A DNA stretch of 64,000 nt from an uncultured Lachnospiraceae bacterium (GCA_947176065.1 CAMWPB010000018.1:1-64000); one strand, 5' to 3'; positions 17,701 through 26,553 are shown, counted from the first letter of the stretch. A program made the numbers and translations. Notes: generated from the sequence alone by a model not told the origin.

Positions 17701-19943
17701 GGAAGCTGGGAGACGACGTCGTATCGGAGTTTAGCTTGGAACCGCTGACGGAGAGTGGTCACAAGAACTATGAAGATGACAAAAAGTTTACGGAGAATTT
17801 CCAGATCGATCCGAAGATGGGTATTATAACCCAGAAGGCGCCTAATCTGCTTAAGAATAGTGCAGGAAAGCCGGTGCTGACAGGTTATCTGGTACTTAAA
17901 TTCGAAGGCTACGGGGATCTGAAACAAAAGTATAAGATCACGATCCCGACACAGACGGTTGCACCATCTTATGTGCTGGACAGGACGACAGATACCTTTG
18001 GCAGCGGGTTCACTAAAGCACAGATTGTCGATCTGCAGCTTCTGGACAAGAAGACGAAAAAGCCGGTTGAGTGGGATGAGGGCTTTGAAGAGGGACTGAA
18101 GGTAGATACGGATGCAACTACGTTCATGTTTGCGAAGGCAGAATTGGTACCTGTCGAGCAGAAGGTGGACGGCACGATTAAAAAGTATGTAGGTATTCAG
18201 GTTACGGTTCCGGCCAACGCCTCGAACAAGACGGGTAAGCTGGTGATGAAGATCCGCAACAGTAAGTGGGCTGAGGGTAAGGAGTTTAAGTATACCTATA
18301 ACATCAAGATTGACACTAAATCCCAGAAACTGAGCCTGAAGAAGGCAACGGTTACGCTTAACGCGAATTATCCTGAGAGGACAGAAGCTTTTTCAGTGGT
18401 ATCTAATCATCGGGATGTGGTAATTACAGGAACACAGCTGTTCGAGCCACAGTTCACGGCAAAAAATGAGGCCGAGTATCGGAAGCTGGATGTGGCCTGT
18501 ACGGACGGGGAAGGAAGCGTATCCCTGAAATCCGGGGGACAGGATATCAAGGCGGGTAGTTATAGATATGTCTACAAATATAAAGATGCGGAAGGCAAGG
18601 AAAACAAAGTTACGCTGACGGTCAAAGTTAACAGGGTGACGCCGACGGTTACCTTAAAGGGTGCAAATGCCTTTAACCTGACGGCAAAAGACGGGGAGAC
18701 ATATGTGGAAGTTTCAGAAATGACGATGACTGTAAAAAATCTTCCCGATAACCCGAAGTACTTGGAGACTGAGACTACGGATCCGGTGACGCCTGAGCAG
18801 CCTGACACTGGTGAGGGCGGAGATCAGGGTGGAAGCGGCACAGGAGGCAGTGATGGTCAGCCTCAGCAGCCAACATTTGTTTCCGCAATGTCACTGGCAG
18901 AAACGACTAAAAAGATTAATGAAGAGTTTTACAGGCTTGATACGGCAGAAACTTTTAAAAGCCTCCAAATTACAACAAAGAAGTATGAATCCTTAAACCC
19001 GCAGGATTGCTTTGGGTTTGAGTGGGTTGAAGATGAGAACGGAGCTGGCGGTAAACTCAGGATTTCTTTGAAGAAATTGATGGATATTAAGACCTATACC
19101 TTGAAGATGACACCGGCTTACAGCAATATGAAGGACGGTAAGAAAAATGTAATTAGGACGGCTAAACCCGTCAGCTTCAACATAAGGGTATATAACAGCG
19201 CGATTTCATCTGTTAAGCTGAGCGCGAAAGGAAAAATAAATCTTCTGGACCGGCGGTCTGCAGACGTTGCGCCTGAGGATTTTCAGTATACGGAGAAGAA
19301 CGGTATCCGCTATACGCCGAAGATTGCCAATTTGACAGATACCCTGAAAGAAGTAAGGCTGCTTACAGATGATTATCCGGATATCAGTGATTACGCAGAT
19401 GAGTCAAAGTATAACAAGCTGTTTGAGGCGCGGATCACAGAGGATAAAAAGTCCTTCTACATTGTACCGAAGGAAGGCGCCCTGCTGGAAAACAAAAAGA
19501 CATATAAAATGTATGTATGGCTATTGATGGATGGCTACAAATTTGGCAGTGACACGGGTAACGGGATTTATACGGCAGCACCGATCAAGATCAGCACCGC
19601 GGAAATCCTTCCCAAGGTGAAGACAGACCAGACTACGGCGAACCTGTACTTATCCAGTAAGGCATACGAGGCAACCTTCATCGTGCAGAAGAGCGACGAG
19701 AAGTCCATCGGTGCGATAGAGAAAATTGCATTCGGTGAGAAGGATGAGAAGGCGAACGATTCCTTTGAGGTCTGGGGCGAGACTCAGGAGGACGGTTCCC
19801 TGAAGGTTCATCTGAAGCTGAAAAACGGCGTAACCTATGGGTGCAACACAACGAATAAGATTAAAATGTATATTCAGTTTACCGGACAGGGAACGAATAC
19901 GGCTGGAACGCCAATCACTATGAACGTAAAGATCAACAAGTAA
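14712..19943 (+). CDS. Large secreted BspA-like leucine-rich-repeat protein
   Basis: The 1743-residue product starts with a signal peptide (cleavage near residue 27, VLA-AEQG) and a very acidic Glu/Thr/Asp/Pro linker to about residue 175, ending in a VSGNDV motif. From about 178 to 520 it carries LRR_5/BspA-type repeats (patterns such as IGEGAFQGKAKVTYVMLP and IGANAFKGDSRL). The remainder is a long series of beta-sandwich-like domains with Big_2-like character, interrupted near residues 1357-1385 by a Gly/Gln/Asp-rich spacer. No sorting signal is visible at the end. BspA-like repeats often serve adhesion or host interaction, but the ligand is unknown. It is a paralogue of the gene that follows. 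Confidence 0.85.
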   Translation: MRKRRVLALLLALSLVVSGNGMTVLAAEQGADMSVLASQEDTEETAPEEDTSDGTENTSVEDVPETEDKSDGAETPEEGDTTTEEGETGEEETPENPDESDSSAPKEDDTEQGGDQPSAGDDEQNEEQPSTEDGTQDEEPDVEEQEPTTDVQEPSVSGNDVDETEEPEEEAEVKTGEVRMMTFTDASGLRITFDANAAEENAEKATIVDGVLTGIDENVEGVVDLRKESFTEIGEGAFQGKAKVTYVMLPKTVTNIGKNGFLGCAALKGISIPSRLVTIGEAAFQDCARLTQLAVPNSVVSIGANAFKGDSRLFMVNMASADYARLTSIGDSAFEGCSALEFFCSDDDYDLPDSLTTIGAGAFKNCTSIVEVDMPDGITSLGVSAYQGCTGILEVEISSKLTAVPEKAFADCFNLIELEFNSGVRGVKTTIETLAFENCRKLVSVEFPQKVTVIRADAFKGCTALQRVHVRDDNAELEDGAFPNDNEELCILGSEDSAAHDYAVRNGNIRFIPVDAKKRLDYYTYTKNLTDPTGMIKLIVTKENNASAKDINEIVNTDGVSPYNKGVKAGTECFVMIDKGQYQNNVRLVPGSLRCNGEEIDYDRKRGVYCFEMPNGGAAITAAFEYITANIVQGDATTIEGRLSSDVNYDFERNIAYMQEGQTAKFYLTNNSDGKTTRIPASKVTYRIEKNSKKGVVSVDADGEVKALKEGTVIVEAVVNTNSGEVIKNVTITVSKAAGIERIRVQLKGDYKLLTVDKDGDEINGVSLPTDELVGREYDFDVEANAFSAEDDSEMKVAFTWASSDTKVAKVKKASTAAGSSENEIIIPKGADGEATITITATDAYKRKTTKKFVVSVQNYAPRLTFSKVTLNPKQNNGATTIGIIDAYGHAVDNTKIVDAYADGNPVPGFTFTFIEKNSVTGVSTYRIETQGKEQKTYNVKLRVYVHVGSASKIYETPLTIVVKESQPKPTVSFDKKAEKINLFLANDGVEIKPVIGKLGDDVVSEFSLEPLTESGHKNYEDDKKFTENFQIDPKMGIITQKAPNLLKNSAGKPVLTGYLVLKFEGYGDLKQKYKITIPTQTVAPSYVLDRTTDTFGSGFTKAQIVDLQLLDKKTKKPVEWDEGFEEGLKVDTDATTFMFAKAELVPVEQKVDGTIKKYVGIQVTVPANASNKTGKLVMKIRNSKWAEGKEFKYTYNIKIDTKSQKLSLKKATVTLNANYPERTEAFSVVSNHRDVVITGTQLFEPQFTAKNEAEYRKLDVACTDGEGSVSLKSGGQDIKAGSYRYVYKYKDAEGKENKVTLTVKVNRVTPTVTLKGANAFNLTAKDGETYVEVSEMTMTVKNLPDNPKYLETETTDPVTPEQPDTGEGGDQGGSGTGGSDGQPQQPTFVSAMSLAETTKKINEEFYRLDTAETFKSLQITTKKYESLNPQDCFGFEWVEDENGAGGKLRISLKKLMDIKTYTLKMTPAYSNMKDGKKNVIRTAKPVSFNIRVYNSAISSVKLSAKGKINLLDRRSADVAPEDFQYTEKNGIRYTPKIANLTDTLKEVRLLTDDYPDISDYADESKYNKLFEARITEDKKSFYIVPKEGALLENKKTYKMYVWLLMDGYKFGSDTGNGIYTAAPIKISTAEILPKVKTDQTTANLYLSSKAYEATFIVQKSDEKSIGAIEKIAFGEKDEKANDSFEVWGETQEDGSLKVHLKLKNGVTYGCNTTNKIKMYIQFTGQGTNTAGTPITMNVKINK

Positions 19944-19950
19944 AGCAATG

Positions 19951-19978
19951 CGGCGGCCGGTTTTCGGCCGCCGTGTTA
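19951..19978 (+). terminator. GC-rich hairpin, probable terminator
   Basis: CGGCGGCCG pairs perfectly with CGGCCGCCG around a five-base GTTTT loop, eight bases after the stop of the large LRR gene. The T tract is poor (TGTTATT), so termination may be partial and allow read-through into the next gene 40 bases further on. Confidence 0.6.
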
Positions 19979-20015
19979 TTCCCGGTAAGTAAGGGGTGAG
20001 GAGAGGGTGAAATTT

Positions 20016-20837
20016 ATGAAAAGAAAAAATGCAGCGGCGTTGCTGCTGACACTGGGGCTGGCTGTCGGCGGAAACGGGATGGTGGTTTTTGCGGCGGAAC
20101 CGGTCGGGGAAACGCCGATGGCGGAGACGCCACAGGATTCCGGGACATTGGAAAAGAGCGAACCGGCATCAGAATCCGTATCTGCGGAGACGGAGGCTGA
20201 CATGAGCAGAATCGTCAGCTTCACGGACTATACAGGTATGCGGGTGACTTATGATGCCCATATTTCCCAGCAGTATGTCTATGAAGTCGAAAAAGGGATT
20301 CTTAAGGGCGTAAAAATGAAGACGGCGGATGCGGATGAAGGAAAAGCACCGGCTGATGCTGTATTTGAGGGCAATGTGGAACTGAAGCAGCCGGAGGAGG
20401 GAGAAAAGTATACCTCTGTAGCCGCGGATGTTTTTGGAGGTAACCGAAACATTACCTATGTGAAACTGCCCGCAGGGGTGACAGTGATCGCGGAAGGGTG
20501 CTTTAAGGGATGCACTGGTTTAAAGAGCGTTTATCTGCCCTCCACGGTAAACAGAATCGAAGCAGGCGCTTTTGAGGGCTGCACGGATATGACGCAGATT
20601 TCACTGCCGAAATCTGTGACGGCTATCGGCGACAACGCCTTTAAAGGGAATGCGAAGCTGCAGACTGTGCAGATCAGGGATGCGGAGGAAAGTGAACTGA
20701 TTTCTGTCGGCGCGCACGCTTTTGAGGGATGTCAGGTCTTACAGGAGATATCACTTCCGCAGACAGCGGTAACTTTGGGAGAAGATGCTTTTGAGGACGG
20801 CACGAAGCTGACGGGTGAGGCGGAGGAAACGCATTGA
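20016..20837 (+). CDS. Short secreted BspA-like leucine-rich-repeat protein
   Basis: The 273-residue protein is a shortened relative of the preceding 1743-residue protein. It shares the signal-peptide style (SGNGMTVLA there, GGNGMVVFA here), an entry segment (SFTDYTGMRVTYDA here, TFTDASGLRITFDA there) and about five LRR_5 repeats of the VTVIAEGCFKGCTGLKSVYLP type, then stops without the beta-domain stalk. A GTG at 20007 is fused to the GGAGAGG site, so ATG 20016, nine bases from it, is the better start. It is secreted and has no visible anchor, so it may be released or bind the longer protein. It converges with an XRE regulator three bases away. Confidence 0.83.
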   Translation: MKRKNAAALLLTLGLAVGGNGMVVFAAEPVGETPMAETPQDSGTLEKSEPASESVSAETEADMSRIVSFTDYTGMRVTYDAHISQQYVYEVEKGILKGVKMKTADADEGKAPADAVFEGNVELKQPEEGEKYTSVAADVFGGNRNITYVKLPAGVTVIAEGCFKGCTGLKSVYLPSTVNRIEAGAFEGCTDMTQISLPKSVTAIGDNAFKGNAKLQTVQIRDAEESELISVGAHAFEGCQVLQEISLPQTAVTLGEDAFEDGTKLTGEAEETH

Positions 20838-20840
20838 GTT

Positions 20841-21185
20841 TCACTCCGTATCGCCCAAAAACCGGATAAACCGCAGCAGCTCGCGGCGCTTTCCGGCATC
20901 CAGCTTCTGGATGTGAATCAGCACATCGTGCATGGTAACGTCGCCCAGATACTTACGGCTCAGATTAGGACTGCCAAGATAGCCGCAGTCTGTACCTAAA
21001 AGATAGTCGGTGCTGACTTTAAAATATTTTGAAAGTTTTAAAACGGCCCAAAGCGGAATATCGCGGCGGCCGTTTTCGTAGTTAGAGTATGTCTGTTGAG
21101 AAACGCCCAGATATTCGGCGACAGTTTTTTGTTTGATATCCCGGTCTTCCCGTAAATCACGGATAATGGCGTGAAGCTCTTTCAT
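20841..21185 (-). CDS. XRE-family transcriptional regulator
   Basis: The 114-residue protein has an N-terminal Cro/CI-type helix-turn-helix (about residues 5-62): LREDRDIKQKTVAEYLGVSQ, then QTYSNYENGRRDIP, and YFKVSTDYLLG ending the domain. The C-terminal half is a short helical tail of unknown role. An AAAGGA ribosome site precedes the ATG. It is convergent with the short LRR gene and divergent from the GT-C-like gene at 21405, so it could control its own promoter and that of the glycan operon; a 15-base inverted repeat lies in the shared region. The targets are inference. Confidence 0.88.
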   Translation of the reverse strand: MKELHAIIRDLREDRDIKQKTVAEYLGVSQQTYSNYENGRRDIPLWAVLKLSKYFKVSTDYLLGTDCGYLGSPNLSRKYLGDVTMHDVLIHIQKLDAGKRRELLRFIRFLGDTE

Positions 21186-21246
21186 TTACCGATCAAATTC
21201 CTTTCCGTATCCATATTGATAAAATTGTTGTTATAAATGCTATCAC

Positions 21247-21261
21247 ACAACGAGAGGTTGT
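21247..21261. promoter_or_regulatory. Possible operator in the XRE / GT-C intergenic region
   Basis: ACAAC-GAGAG-GTTGT-type dyad (ACAAC at 21247-21251, GTTGT at 21257-21261) sits 62 bases upstream of the XRE gene and before the downstream promoter. Small dyads like this are typical XRE binding sites, but the short length makes chance occurrence possible. Confidence 0.25.
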
Positions 21262-21357
21262 AATGAAGAAACTACAAAATGAAAAGAAATGCGACATAAA
21301 ACAACAAAGGCGAGTGGAAAGGCGGATAAAGTTTAGCGTGTAAATCATGGGAAGTTT

Positions 21358-21366
21358 TGCTATAAT
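21358..21366 (+). promoter_or_regulatory. Extended minus-10 promoter
   Basis: TGCTATAAT is a perfect minus-10 with the TGn extension. The base 17 upstream gives only GTGTAA as minus-35, so activity would depend on the extended element. It would drive the GT-C-like gene at 21405. Confidence 0.5.
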
Positions 21367-21404
21367 ATACAAAAGATGGAAGCGGAGGAAAAAGACGCGG
21401 GAAA

Positions 21405-23243
21405 ATGATGAATTATATGAAGCAGGATCACATATTTTACCGGATCGTCAATGGCATGATCCGGCTGTTGCTTGCGGGAGCGGTGTTCCTCCTGCTTTTG
21501 CACAGTATATTCAGTACAAGTTTTGTAGGAAAACTGATTCTGGAGGACGGGAAGCATCAGGAGAGAACCCTGAACATAGCGGATAGCCCGCTGCGCCATC
21601 TGCTGGTATTTATCCTGCTGACTGCGGTATTGCTTGCAGGACAGAAACTGTGGGGTGTTTTTGGTGTGCGCAGGAACGTTTACGCTGATGCGCACGGCGG
21701 CAAAAGCCGGGCAGCTCGGAATGATATGGTATTCTGGGGACTGACCCTGCTCACAGTGGTTCTGGCCGCTTCTTATGTGGGGATGACGCAGCTTTATCCG
21801 GGCTCTGATCCGGCGAAGGTGTATGAGGTTGCCATGCAGTGGCGGCAGGGAGACTTCTCTTCCTTTGATGAGGGGGCGTATCTGTTCCGTTATCCGTTTC
21901 AGTCAGGGATTGTCCTGTTTTTCTATCTTTTGAGTTTTCTCTTCGGAGAGGGGAACTTTGTTGGGCCTCAGTTGGTGAACGTGGCTTTTCTGGCGGTGAT
22001 TTACGCGCTGCTGGCGAAGCTTTCCGGGCTTTTCGGGGTGGCTGCGGGAGAGAGTGCAGAGGGTTTTGGAAAGAAGAGGAGAGGCTTACAGGCGGCGGTG
22101 TATCTGGGGCTTTTAGTCTGGGTGCCGTTATCCTTTTATGTGACGTATCTGTATGGCATTCTGCCGGGCATGGCGCTGTCTCTGGGAGCGGTCTATTTTG
22201 CGCAGCGGTATCTGGCAGTCAGGCGTTACCGCTATATTGCGGCGGCTTCCCTCTGCATGGGACTGGCCACGGTGATAAAGATGAACTGTCTGATCTATCT
22301 GATTGCCATTGCATGCTTTCTGGTTTACGATGCGGTTTCCCTTTTCTTTTTCTCCGAGAGGAAAAAGTGGAGGGAAGGCGTGGTCTCTCTTATTTTCATT
22401 GTATGTATGGGAATAAGTGTCGTAATATGCACGCAGATTTCCAACGCCGTTGTGGAGCAGATTGCGGGCCGGGAGCTGCCGGAGGGAGAGGTTATGCTTT
22501 CCTGGGTGGTTATGGGAATGCAGGAGGCGCCGCTGGGGCCGGGCGGTTACAACGGGTATATAGGCAATGTGTTTACGGAGTACCATTACGACACGGAACT
22601 GGTTACGCAGGCGTCCCGGGAGGATCTGCAGGAAATAATGACAAGAATGTCAGAAAACCCGCTGGACGAGGGTCTGCCTTTTCTGGCGCGGAAGACGGCT
22701 TTTCAGTGGAACGATCCCACCTTTATCTGTCTGGACCGCACCCGGGGAAGGAAAGCGATGACTCAGATCCCGGGGTGGCTTAAGAGCGTGATTGACGGCA
22801 GAGGCGGCGTGCGGCTTTCGGTTCTCCTCAATTATATGCAGACGGGGGTTTATCTTGGGATGCTGCTCTATCTGTTTTTGCGGTGGCGGAAGGGGAATCT
22901 CTATGAGCTGATGGGGGCCGTGATTTTTCTGGGCGGTTATCTGTTCCACCTGTTTTGGGAATCCAGCGCTTCCTATACCATACCATATTTTGTGCTGCTG
23001 ATTCCCTATGCGGTCTGCGGGATGGCAGAATGGACCGCGTTTCTGGAAAGGGCGGTCAGGCTTCGCGGGATTGGGAGAAACGGCGTGGCAGCGCTTGGCG
23101 CGCTTCTTGCCCTTTGTCTGGTTGTCTTTGCCTTTACACGGACAAACCTCTTTGATCGGACGATCGCGCTGGATGACGATAAGCAGGGCATTGACGCGAG
23201 TGCGCAGTTCTATCAGACGGGAATCTGGGAGAAACCGTACTGA
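21405..23243 (+). CDS. Polytopic GT-C-like membrane protein
   Basis: The 612-residue protein has about eleven hydrophobic segments and a large outside loop in the second half. The first outside segment, after a hydrophobic stretch near residue 125, reads TQLYPGSDPAKVYEVAMQW, in the position where GT-C enzymes hold their acidic catalytic residue. Only generic similarity to dolichyl-phosphate-mannose type transferases is apparent, so the activity is inferred from topology and from the surrounding glycosyltransferase genes. GGAGG lies rather far (16 bases) upstream of the ATG. It converges with the GT2 gene nine bases after its stop. Confidence 0.8.
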   Translation: MMNYMKQDHIFYRIVNGMIRLLLAGAVFLLLLHSIFSTSFVGKLILEDGKHQERTLNIADSPLRHLLVFILLTAVLLAGQKLWGVFGVRRNVYADAHGGKSRAARNDMVFWGLTLLTVVLAASYVGMTQLYPGSDPAKVYEVAMQWRQGDFSSFDEGAYLFRYPFQSGIVLFFYLLSFLFGEGNFVGPQLVNVAFLAVIYALLAKLSGLFGVAAGESAEGFGKKRRGLQAAVYLGLLVWVPLSFYVTYLYGILPGMALSLGAVYFAQRYLAVRRYRYIAAASLCMGLATVIKMNCLIYLIAIACFLVYDAVSLFFFSERKKWREGVVSLIFIVCMGISVVICTQISNAVVEQIAGRELPEGEVMLSWVVMGMQEAPLGPGGYNGYIGNVFTEYHYDTELVTQASREDLQEIMTRMSENPLDEGLPFLARKTAFQWNDPTFICLDRTRGRKAMTQIPGWLKSVIDGRGGVRLSVLLNYMQTGVYLGMLLYLFLRWRKGNLYELMGAVIFLGGYLFHLFWESSASYTIPYFVLLIPYAVCGMAEWTAFLERAVRLRGIGRNGVAALGALLALCLVVFAFTRTNLFDRTIALDDDKQGIDASAQFYQTGIWEKPY

Positions 23244-23252
23244 GCCGGAAGA

Positions 23253-24260
23253 TCAATGCCCAAGAACGAAGCGAAACAGGCGGTACAGCTTATGGCGGAT
23301 ACAGAACACATACGCCTTGTTATGAAGCCCGGAAACGTCGCCTGTTTTGACGGCGCGAAAAGCGCGTCTGACAGGCGGATAGCTGCATTCCGCAAGAAAG
23401 GCACTCCGGCTGCCCCGGACGGATTCCCGTTCCGCGCGGAATACGGGCGGGAGGGTCAGGAGACACTGGTAAGCATAGTAATATAAAAGCTGTTTTTCCA
23501 TACAGGGATACACGGTAAGGTCGATCAGCCTGTCATAGGTATCGAAGAGCAGGCGGTTTTCCGCAAGCCGTCCGTAATCCATCGTGTGGGTCAGCGAATT
23601 TCCGTTACTTCTATAATAATAGAAGGATTCCGGGAGGAAATAAACGGAGGAGGCTCCCAGAAGGCAGGGATAGGCCGCCAGACCGTCTTCCCCCAGCTTG
23701 ATGGTCAGGGGAACATGAAACAGATGCTTTTCCAGAAGCGTGCGGCGAAACAGCTTGTTACACAGGCTGGGAGAGACGCCGTAGTGAAAAAAGCGGCCGG
23801 AAAACAGCAGGCGGGGATAGATGTCGGTTTCGAGCCGCGGCTTATCGTAGAAGCCGGGATCACAGAAATCCCGCCGTTCGATCTGTTTCGTCGGCGTGAC
23901 TGCGGTGTAATTGCAGCATACCATGTCTGCGCCGTATTCGTCGGCAGCTGCGCACATGCGTTCATACATGGCCGGATCGATCCAGTCGTCGCTGTCCACG
24001 AAGGCGATATATTCCCCGACTGCCTTTTCAAAGCCCGCCTGTCTGGCCGACATGTGGCCGCCGTTTTTCTTGTGGAAAGAGCGGATGCGGGCGTCTTTTG
24101 CGGCGTAAGAGTCGGCAAGCGCGGGCGAGCCGTCTGTGGAGCCGTCGTCTATGAGAAGAACCTCAAAGTCCGTGAACGTCTGGGCGAGAATGCTGTCCAG
24201 ACATTTGGGCAGATAGGGTTCCACATTATATACAGGTACAATGATACTTAAAAAGGGCAT
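23253..24260 (-). CDS. GT2 family glycosyltransferase
   Basis: The 335-residue protein begins MPFLSIIVPVYNVEPYLP, the standard GT-A fold opening, followed by LLIDDGSTDGS and FVDSDDWIDP, which supply the nucleotide- and metal-binding aspartates. The rest contains the acceptor region with an ED pair (KLGEDGLAAY). It is soluble and should add a sugar from a nucleotide donor at the inner membrane face. The frame is open much further upstream, but that extension would run antisense through the neighbouring GT4 gene, so I place the start at the ATG at 24260. It is divergent from the GT4 gene. Confidence 0.9.
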   Translation of the reverse strand: MPFLSIIVPVYNVEPYLPKCLDSILAQTFTDFEVLLIDDGSTDGSPALADSYAAKDARIRSFHKKNGGHMSARQAGFEKAVGEYIAFVDSDDWIDPAMYERMCAAADEYGADMVCCNYTAVTPTKQIERRDFCDPGFYDKPRLETDIYPRLLFSGRFFHYGVSPSLCNKLFRRTLLEKHLFHVPLTIKLGEDGLAAYPCLLGASSVYFLPESFYYYRSNGNSLTHTMDYGRLAENRLLFDTYDRLIDLTVYPCMEKQLLYYYAYQCLLTLPPVFRAERESVRGSRSAFLAECSYPPVRRAFRAVKTGDVSGLHNKAYVFCIRHKLYRLFRFVLGH

Positions 24261-24293
24261 GGCGCGGACTCCTTTCACACATGCATCATCTAT

Positions 24294-24314
24294 CGCAGGC
24301 CGTTTGAGCCTGCG
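24294..24314. other. Hairpin between divergent glycosyltransferase genes
   Basis: CGCAGGC and GCCTGCG form a perfect seven-base stem with a CGTTTGA loop. Just beside it, on the minus strand, is TGTTATACT (24318-24326), an extended minus-10, so the hairpin would be at the very 5' end of the GT2 message. Its role is unknown. Confidence 0.4.
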
Positions 24315-24344
24315 TCCAGTATAACATAAAACGGAGGGGTGGAG

Positions 24345-25457
24345 TTGGAAAAAATTGTATTTGTCATACCCGATATGCCGGGAGGCGGCACGGAACGGGT
24401 TGTGGCGCTTTTGGCAAACGAGTACAGCAGACGGGGCATACCGACGGCGATCCTTCTTTTTGCGGGCAGTGAGAGGGCGTACCCGCTGGATTCCCGGATT
24501 GAAGTGGTGAGCGTGGGAGGCCCTTCCGGCGGCAGCCTTTCGGCAAGACTCGGAAGACTGCGCAGGATGCGGCGGTTTTACCGGGAGAATAAAAACAGTC
24601 AGATATGGGCTTTCAGCGCTATGGGAACCGTGTTTTCCGCGGTGGCGGCGGTTGGGCAGAGGCATTTTTTTCTCGTCTCCGAGCGCAACGACCCCACCCG
24701 CTATGATCACAGGCGGATTCGCGATCTGTGTTACCGGCGGGCGAAGGTGGTGGTGTGCCAGACTGAGGATGCGGTCAGAAGTTTTCCGGCGGGAATCCGA
24801 AAAAAGAGCGTTGTGATCCCCAATCCGCTGGAACCGGGAGAAGAGCCCTATGGGGGAGAAAGGCAGAAGCGGATCGTGGCGGTGGGGCGGCTGAATGCCC
24901 AGAAAAACCATAAGCTGCTGCTTAAGGCATTTGCCGCTTTTTCTGAAAAGCACGGAGACTATATATTGGAGCTTTATGGGCAGGGAGAGCTGGAGACAGA
25001 GCTTAAGACGCTGGCGGGGAAATTGAAAATTGACGGTAGTGTCATATTTAAAGGCTTTTCCGATCATGTGCTTGCCGATATCAGGACGGCGGCCATGTAT
25101 GTGCTTTCCTCGGATTATGAGGGAATTTCCAATTCCATGCTGGAGGCGATGGCGCTGGGACTCCCCGTGATTGCGACGGACTGTCCCATCGGCGGTTCCC
25201 GCATGTATATTCAGGACGGTGTGAACGGTTTCCTTGTGCCGGTGGGAGACGTATCTGCGCTTGCAGGCGCTATGGGGCGGCTGGCTGACGACCCCGGTCT
25301 CGGCGAAAGGCTTGGCAAAGAGGCGGTGAAGCTGAGGGAGGAACTGGCGACAGGGAAGATTGCCGACAGATTTCTCGCCCTGACAACCGGGGGCGGGAAT
25401 GCCGCGTCAGGGAAGAGAGGAGTCCGGGGCGGAGGACAGGGAGATAAAAATGTGTAA
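24345..25457 (+). CDS. GT4 family glycosyltransferase
   Basis: The 370-residue GT-B fold enzyme has the N-terminal glycine loop PGGGTERVVALL, the linker VGRLNAQKNHKLLLKAF and the donor-binding E-x7-E region SDYEGISNSMLEAMALG, typical of retaining GT4 enzymes using nucleotide sugars. The GTG at 24339 is only one base from GGAGG, so the TTG at 24345, seven bases away, is preferred. The last 30 residues are Gly/Arg-rich and poorly conserved-looking. It overlaps the next GT4 gene by eight bases, so both are co-translated in building one glycan repeat. Confidence 0.9.
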   Translation: MEKIVFVIPDMPGGGTERVVALLANEYSRRGIPTAILLFAGSERAYPLDSRIEVVSVGGPSGGSLSARLGRLRRMRRFYRENKNSQIWAFSAMGTVFSAVAAVGQRHFFLVSERNDPTRYDHRRIRDLCYRRAKVVVCQTEDAVRSFPAGIRKKSVVIPNPLEPGEEPYGGERQKRIVAVGRLNAQKNHKLLLKAFAAFSEKHGDYILELYGQGELETELKTLAGKLKIDGSVIFKGFSDHVLADIRTAAMYVLSSDYEGISNSMLEAMALGLPVIATDCPIGGSRMYIQDGVNGFLVPVGDVSALAGAMGRLADDPGLGERLGKEAVKLREELATGKIADRFLALTTGGGNAASGKRGVRGGGQGDKNV

Positions 25458-26544
25458 GGTGCTGGTAATAAATCCCATATTGTACACGGCGGAGACGAAC
25501 CGGATTCCCCGGGTGGATTCCATAAAGGACACCATGATTTATACGATGTGTCTTGGCTTTTTGCGGGCGGGCCATGAGGTGACGCTGATTGCCGCGGAGG
25601 ATTACAGGCCGGTTCATGAGGAGCGGTATGATTTTCCCGTGCTCTGGTTCCATACGGTCTGCCGCAGGCTGTTTATGCCCCGCTGCTTTCCCTACATGCC
25701 CGGTATTCGCAGGTATCTGAAAGAACACAAGGAATATGACATGATTGTCACAAGCGAGGCGTTTGCCAGCTGGTCGTACACGGCGGCAAGGGTGGCCCCG
25801 GGGAAAACGGTGATCTGGCATGAGCTGGCGGCTTATAACAACATGCTGCACAAAATCCCGGCGAAGCTCTGGTATCGGCTTGTGGCCCGATTTCTGATGC
25901 GGCGCGCGCGGGTGGTTCCCCGTTCGGAGCAGGCGGGCGCTTTTATCGGGCAGTTTATGCCGCGGGTGGAGACGGAACCCATAGACCACGGCGTCGATCT
26001 GGAAAAATTCCCGCTTTCCGGGGAAAATGTGAGGGAAGACCGCTTCGTGGTGGTGTCGCAGTTAATTCCCCGGAAACGGATTTCTCATACAATAGAAGCT
26101 TATGACAGATTTGTGAAAGCGGGACATGAGGCATATTCTTTGGACATCATCGGTGCGGGGGAGGAGGAAGATTCTCTCAGACAGCTTGTGAAAAAATTAG
26201 GGTTGGAAGAAAAGGTAACGTTTCACGGAAAGCTGTCCCACGAGAAGCTTCTGCCTGTCGTCGCGGCGTCAAAGGCGCTTCTGGTTTCCACGGAGAAAGA
26301 TAACAATATGGTGTCCATTGTGGAGAGCATTGCGCTGGGAACCCCGGTGGTGACCACCTCCGTACCCTATAACGCCGCCTATATCAGGCGGGAGGAGCTG
26401 GGGATCGTGGAGGATGACTGGTCCGCGGATGCGCTTGCGCGGATTACAGCGGAAAACGACAGGTATGTGGCGAATTGTCTGGCCTACAGGGAGAAGCTTT
26501 CCAATGCAGCCTGTGCGAAACGGTTTCTTGCATTTGTCAAGTGA
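25450..26544 (+). CDS. GT4 family glycosyltransferase
   Basis: The 364-residue protein has GT-B features: SQLIPRKRISHTIEAYDRF at the domain junction, FHGKLSHEKLLPVVAASKAL and STEKDNNMVSIVESIALGTP, where the family E-x7-E is read as E-K-D-N-N-M-V-S-I-V-E. There are no membrane segments apart from a possible amphipathic surface helix. The ATG at 25450 has AGGGAG six bases before it and overlaps the upstream GT4 stop. It would extend the same lipid-linked glycan. Sugar and linkage cannot be told from sequence. Confidence 0.9.
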   Translation: MCKVLVINPILYTAETNRIPRVDSIKDTMIYTMCLGFLRAGHEVTLIAAEDYRPVHEERYDFPVLWFHTVCRRLFMPRCFPYMPGIRRYLKEHKEYDMIVTSEAFASWSYTAARVAPGKTVIWHELAAYNNMLHKIPAKLWYRLVARFLMRRARVVPRSEQAGAFIGQFMPRVETEPIDHGVDLEKFPLSGENVREDRFVVVSQLIPRKRISHTIEAYDRFVKAGHEAYSLDIIGAGEEEDSLRQLVKKLGLEEKVTFHGKLSHEKLLPVVAASKALLVSTEKDNNMVSIVESIALGTPVVTTSVPYNAAYIRREELGIVEDDWSADALARITAENDRYVANCLAYREKLSNAACAKRFLAFVK

Positions 26545-26553
26545 GAGGTTTAC

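Noticed and set aside
24261..25067. A 269-residue N-terminal extension of the GT2 gene
   Set aside because: It runs antisense through the GT4 gene and lacks similarity to any fold; the GT2 motif starts exactly at the ATG at 24260.
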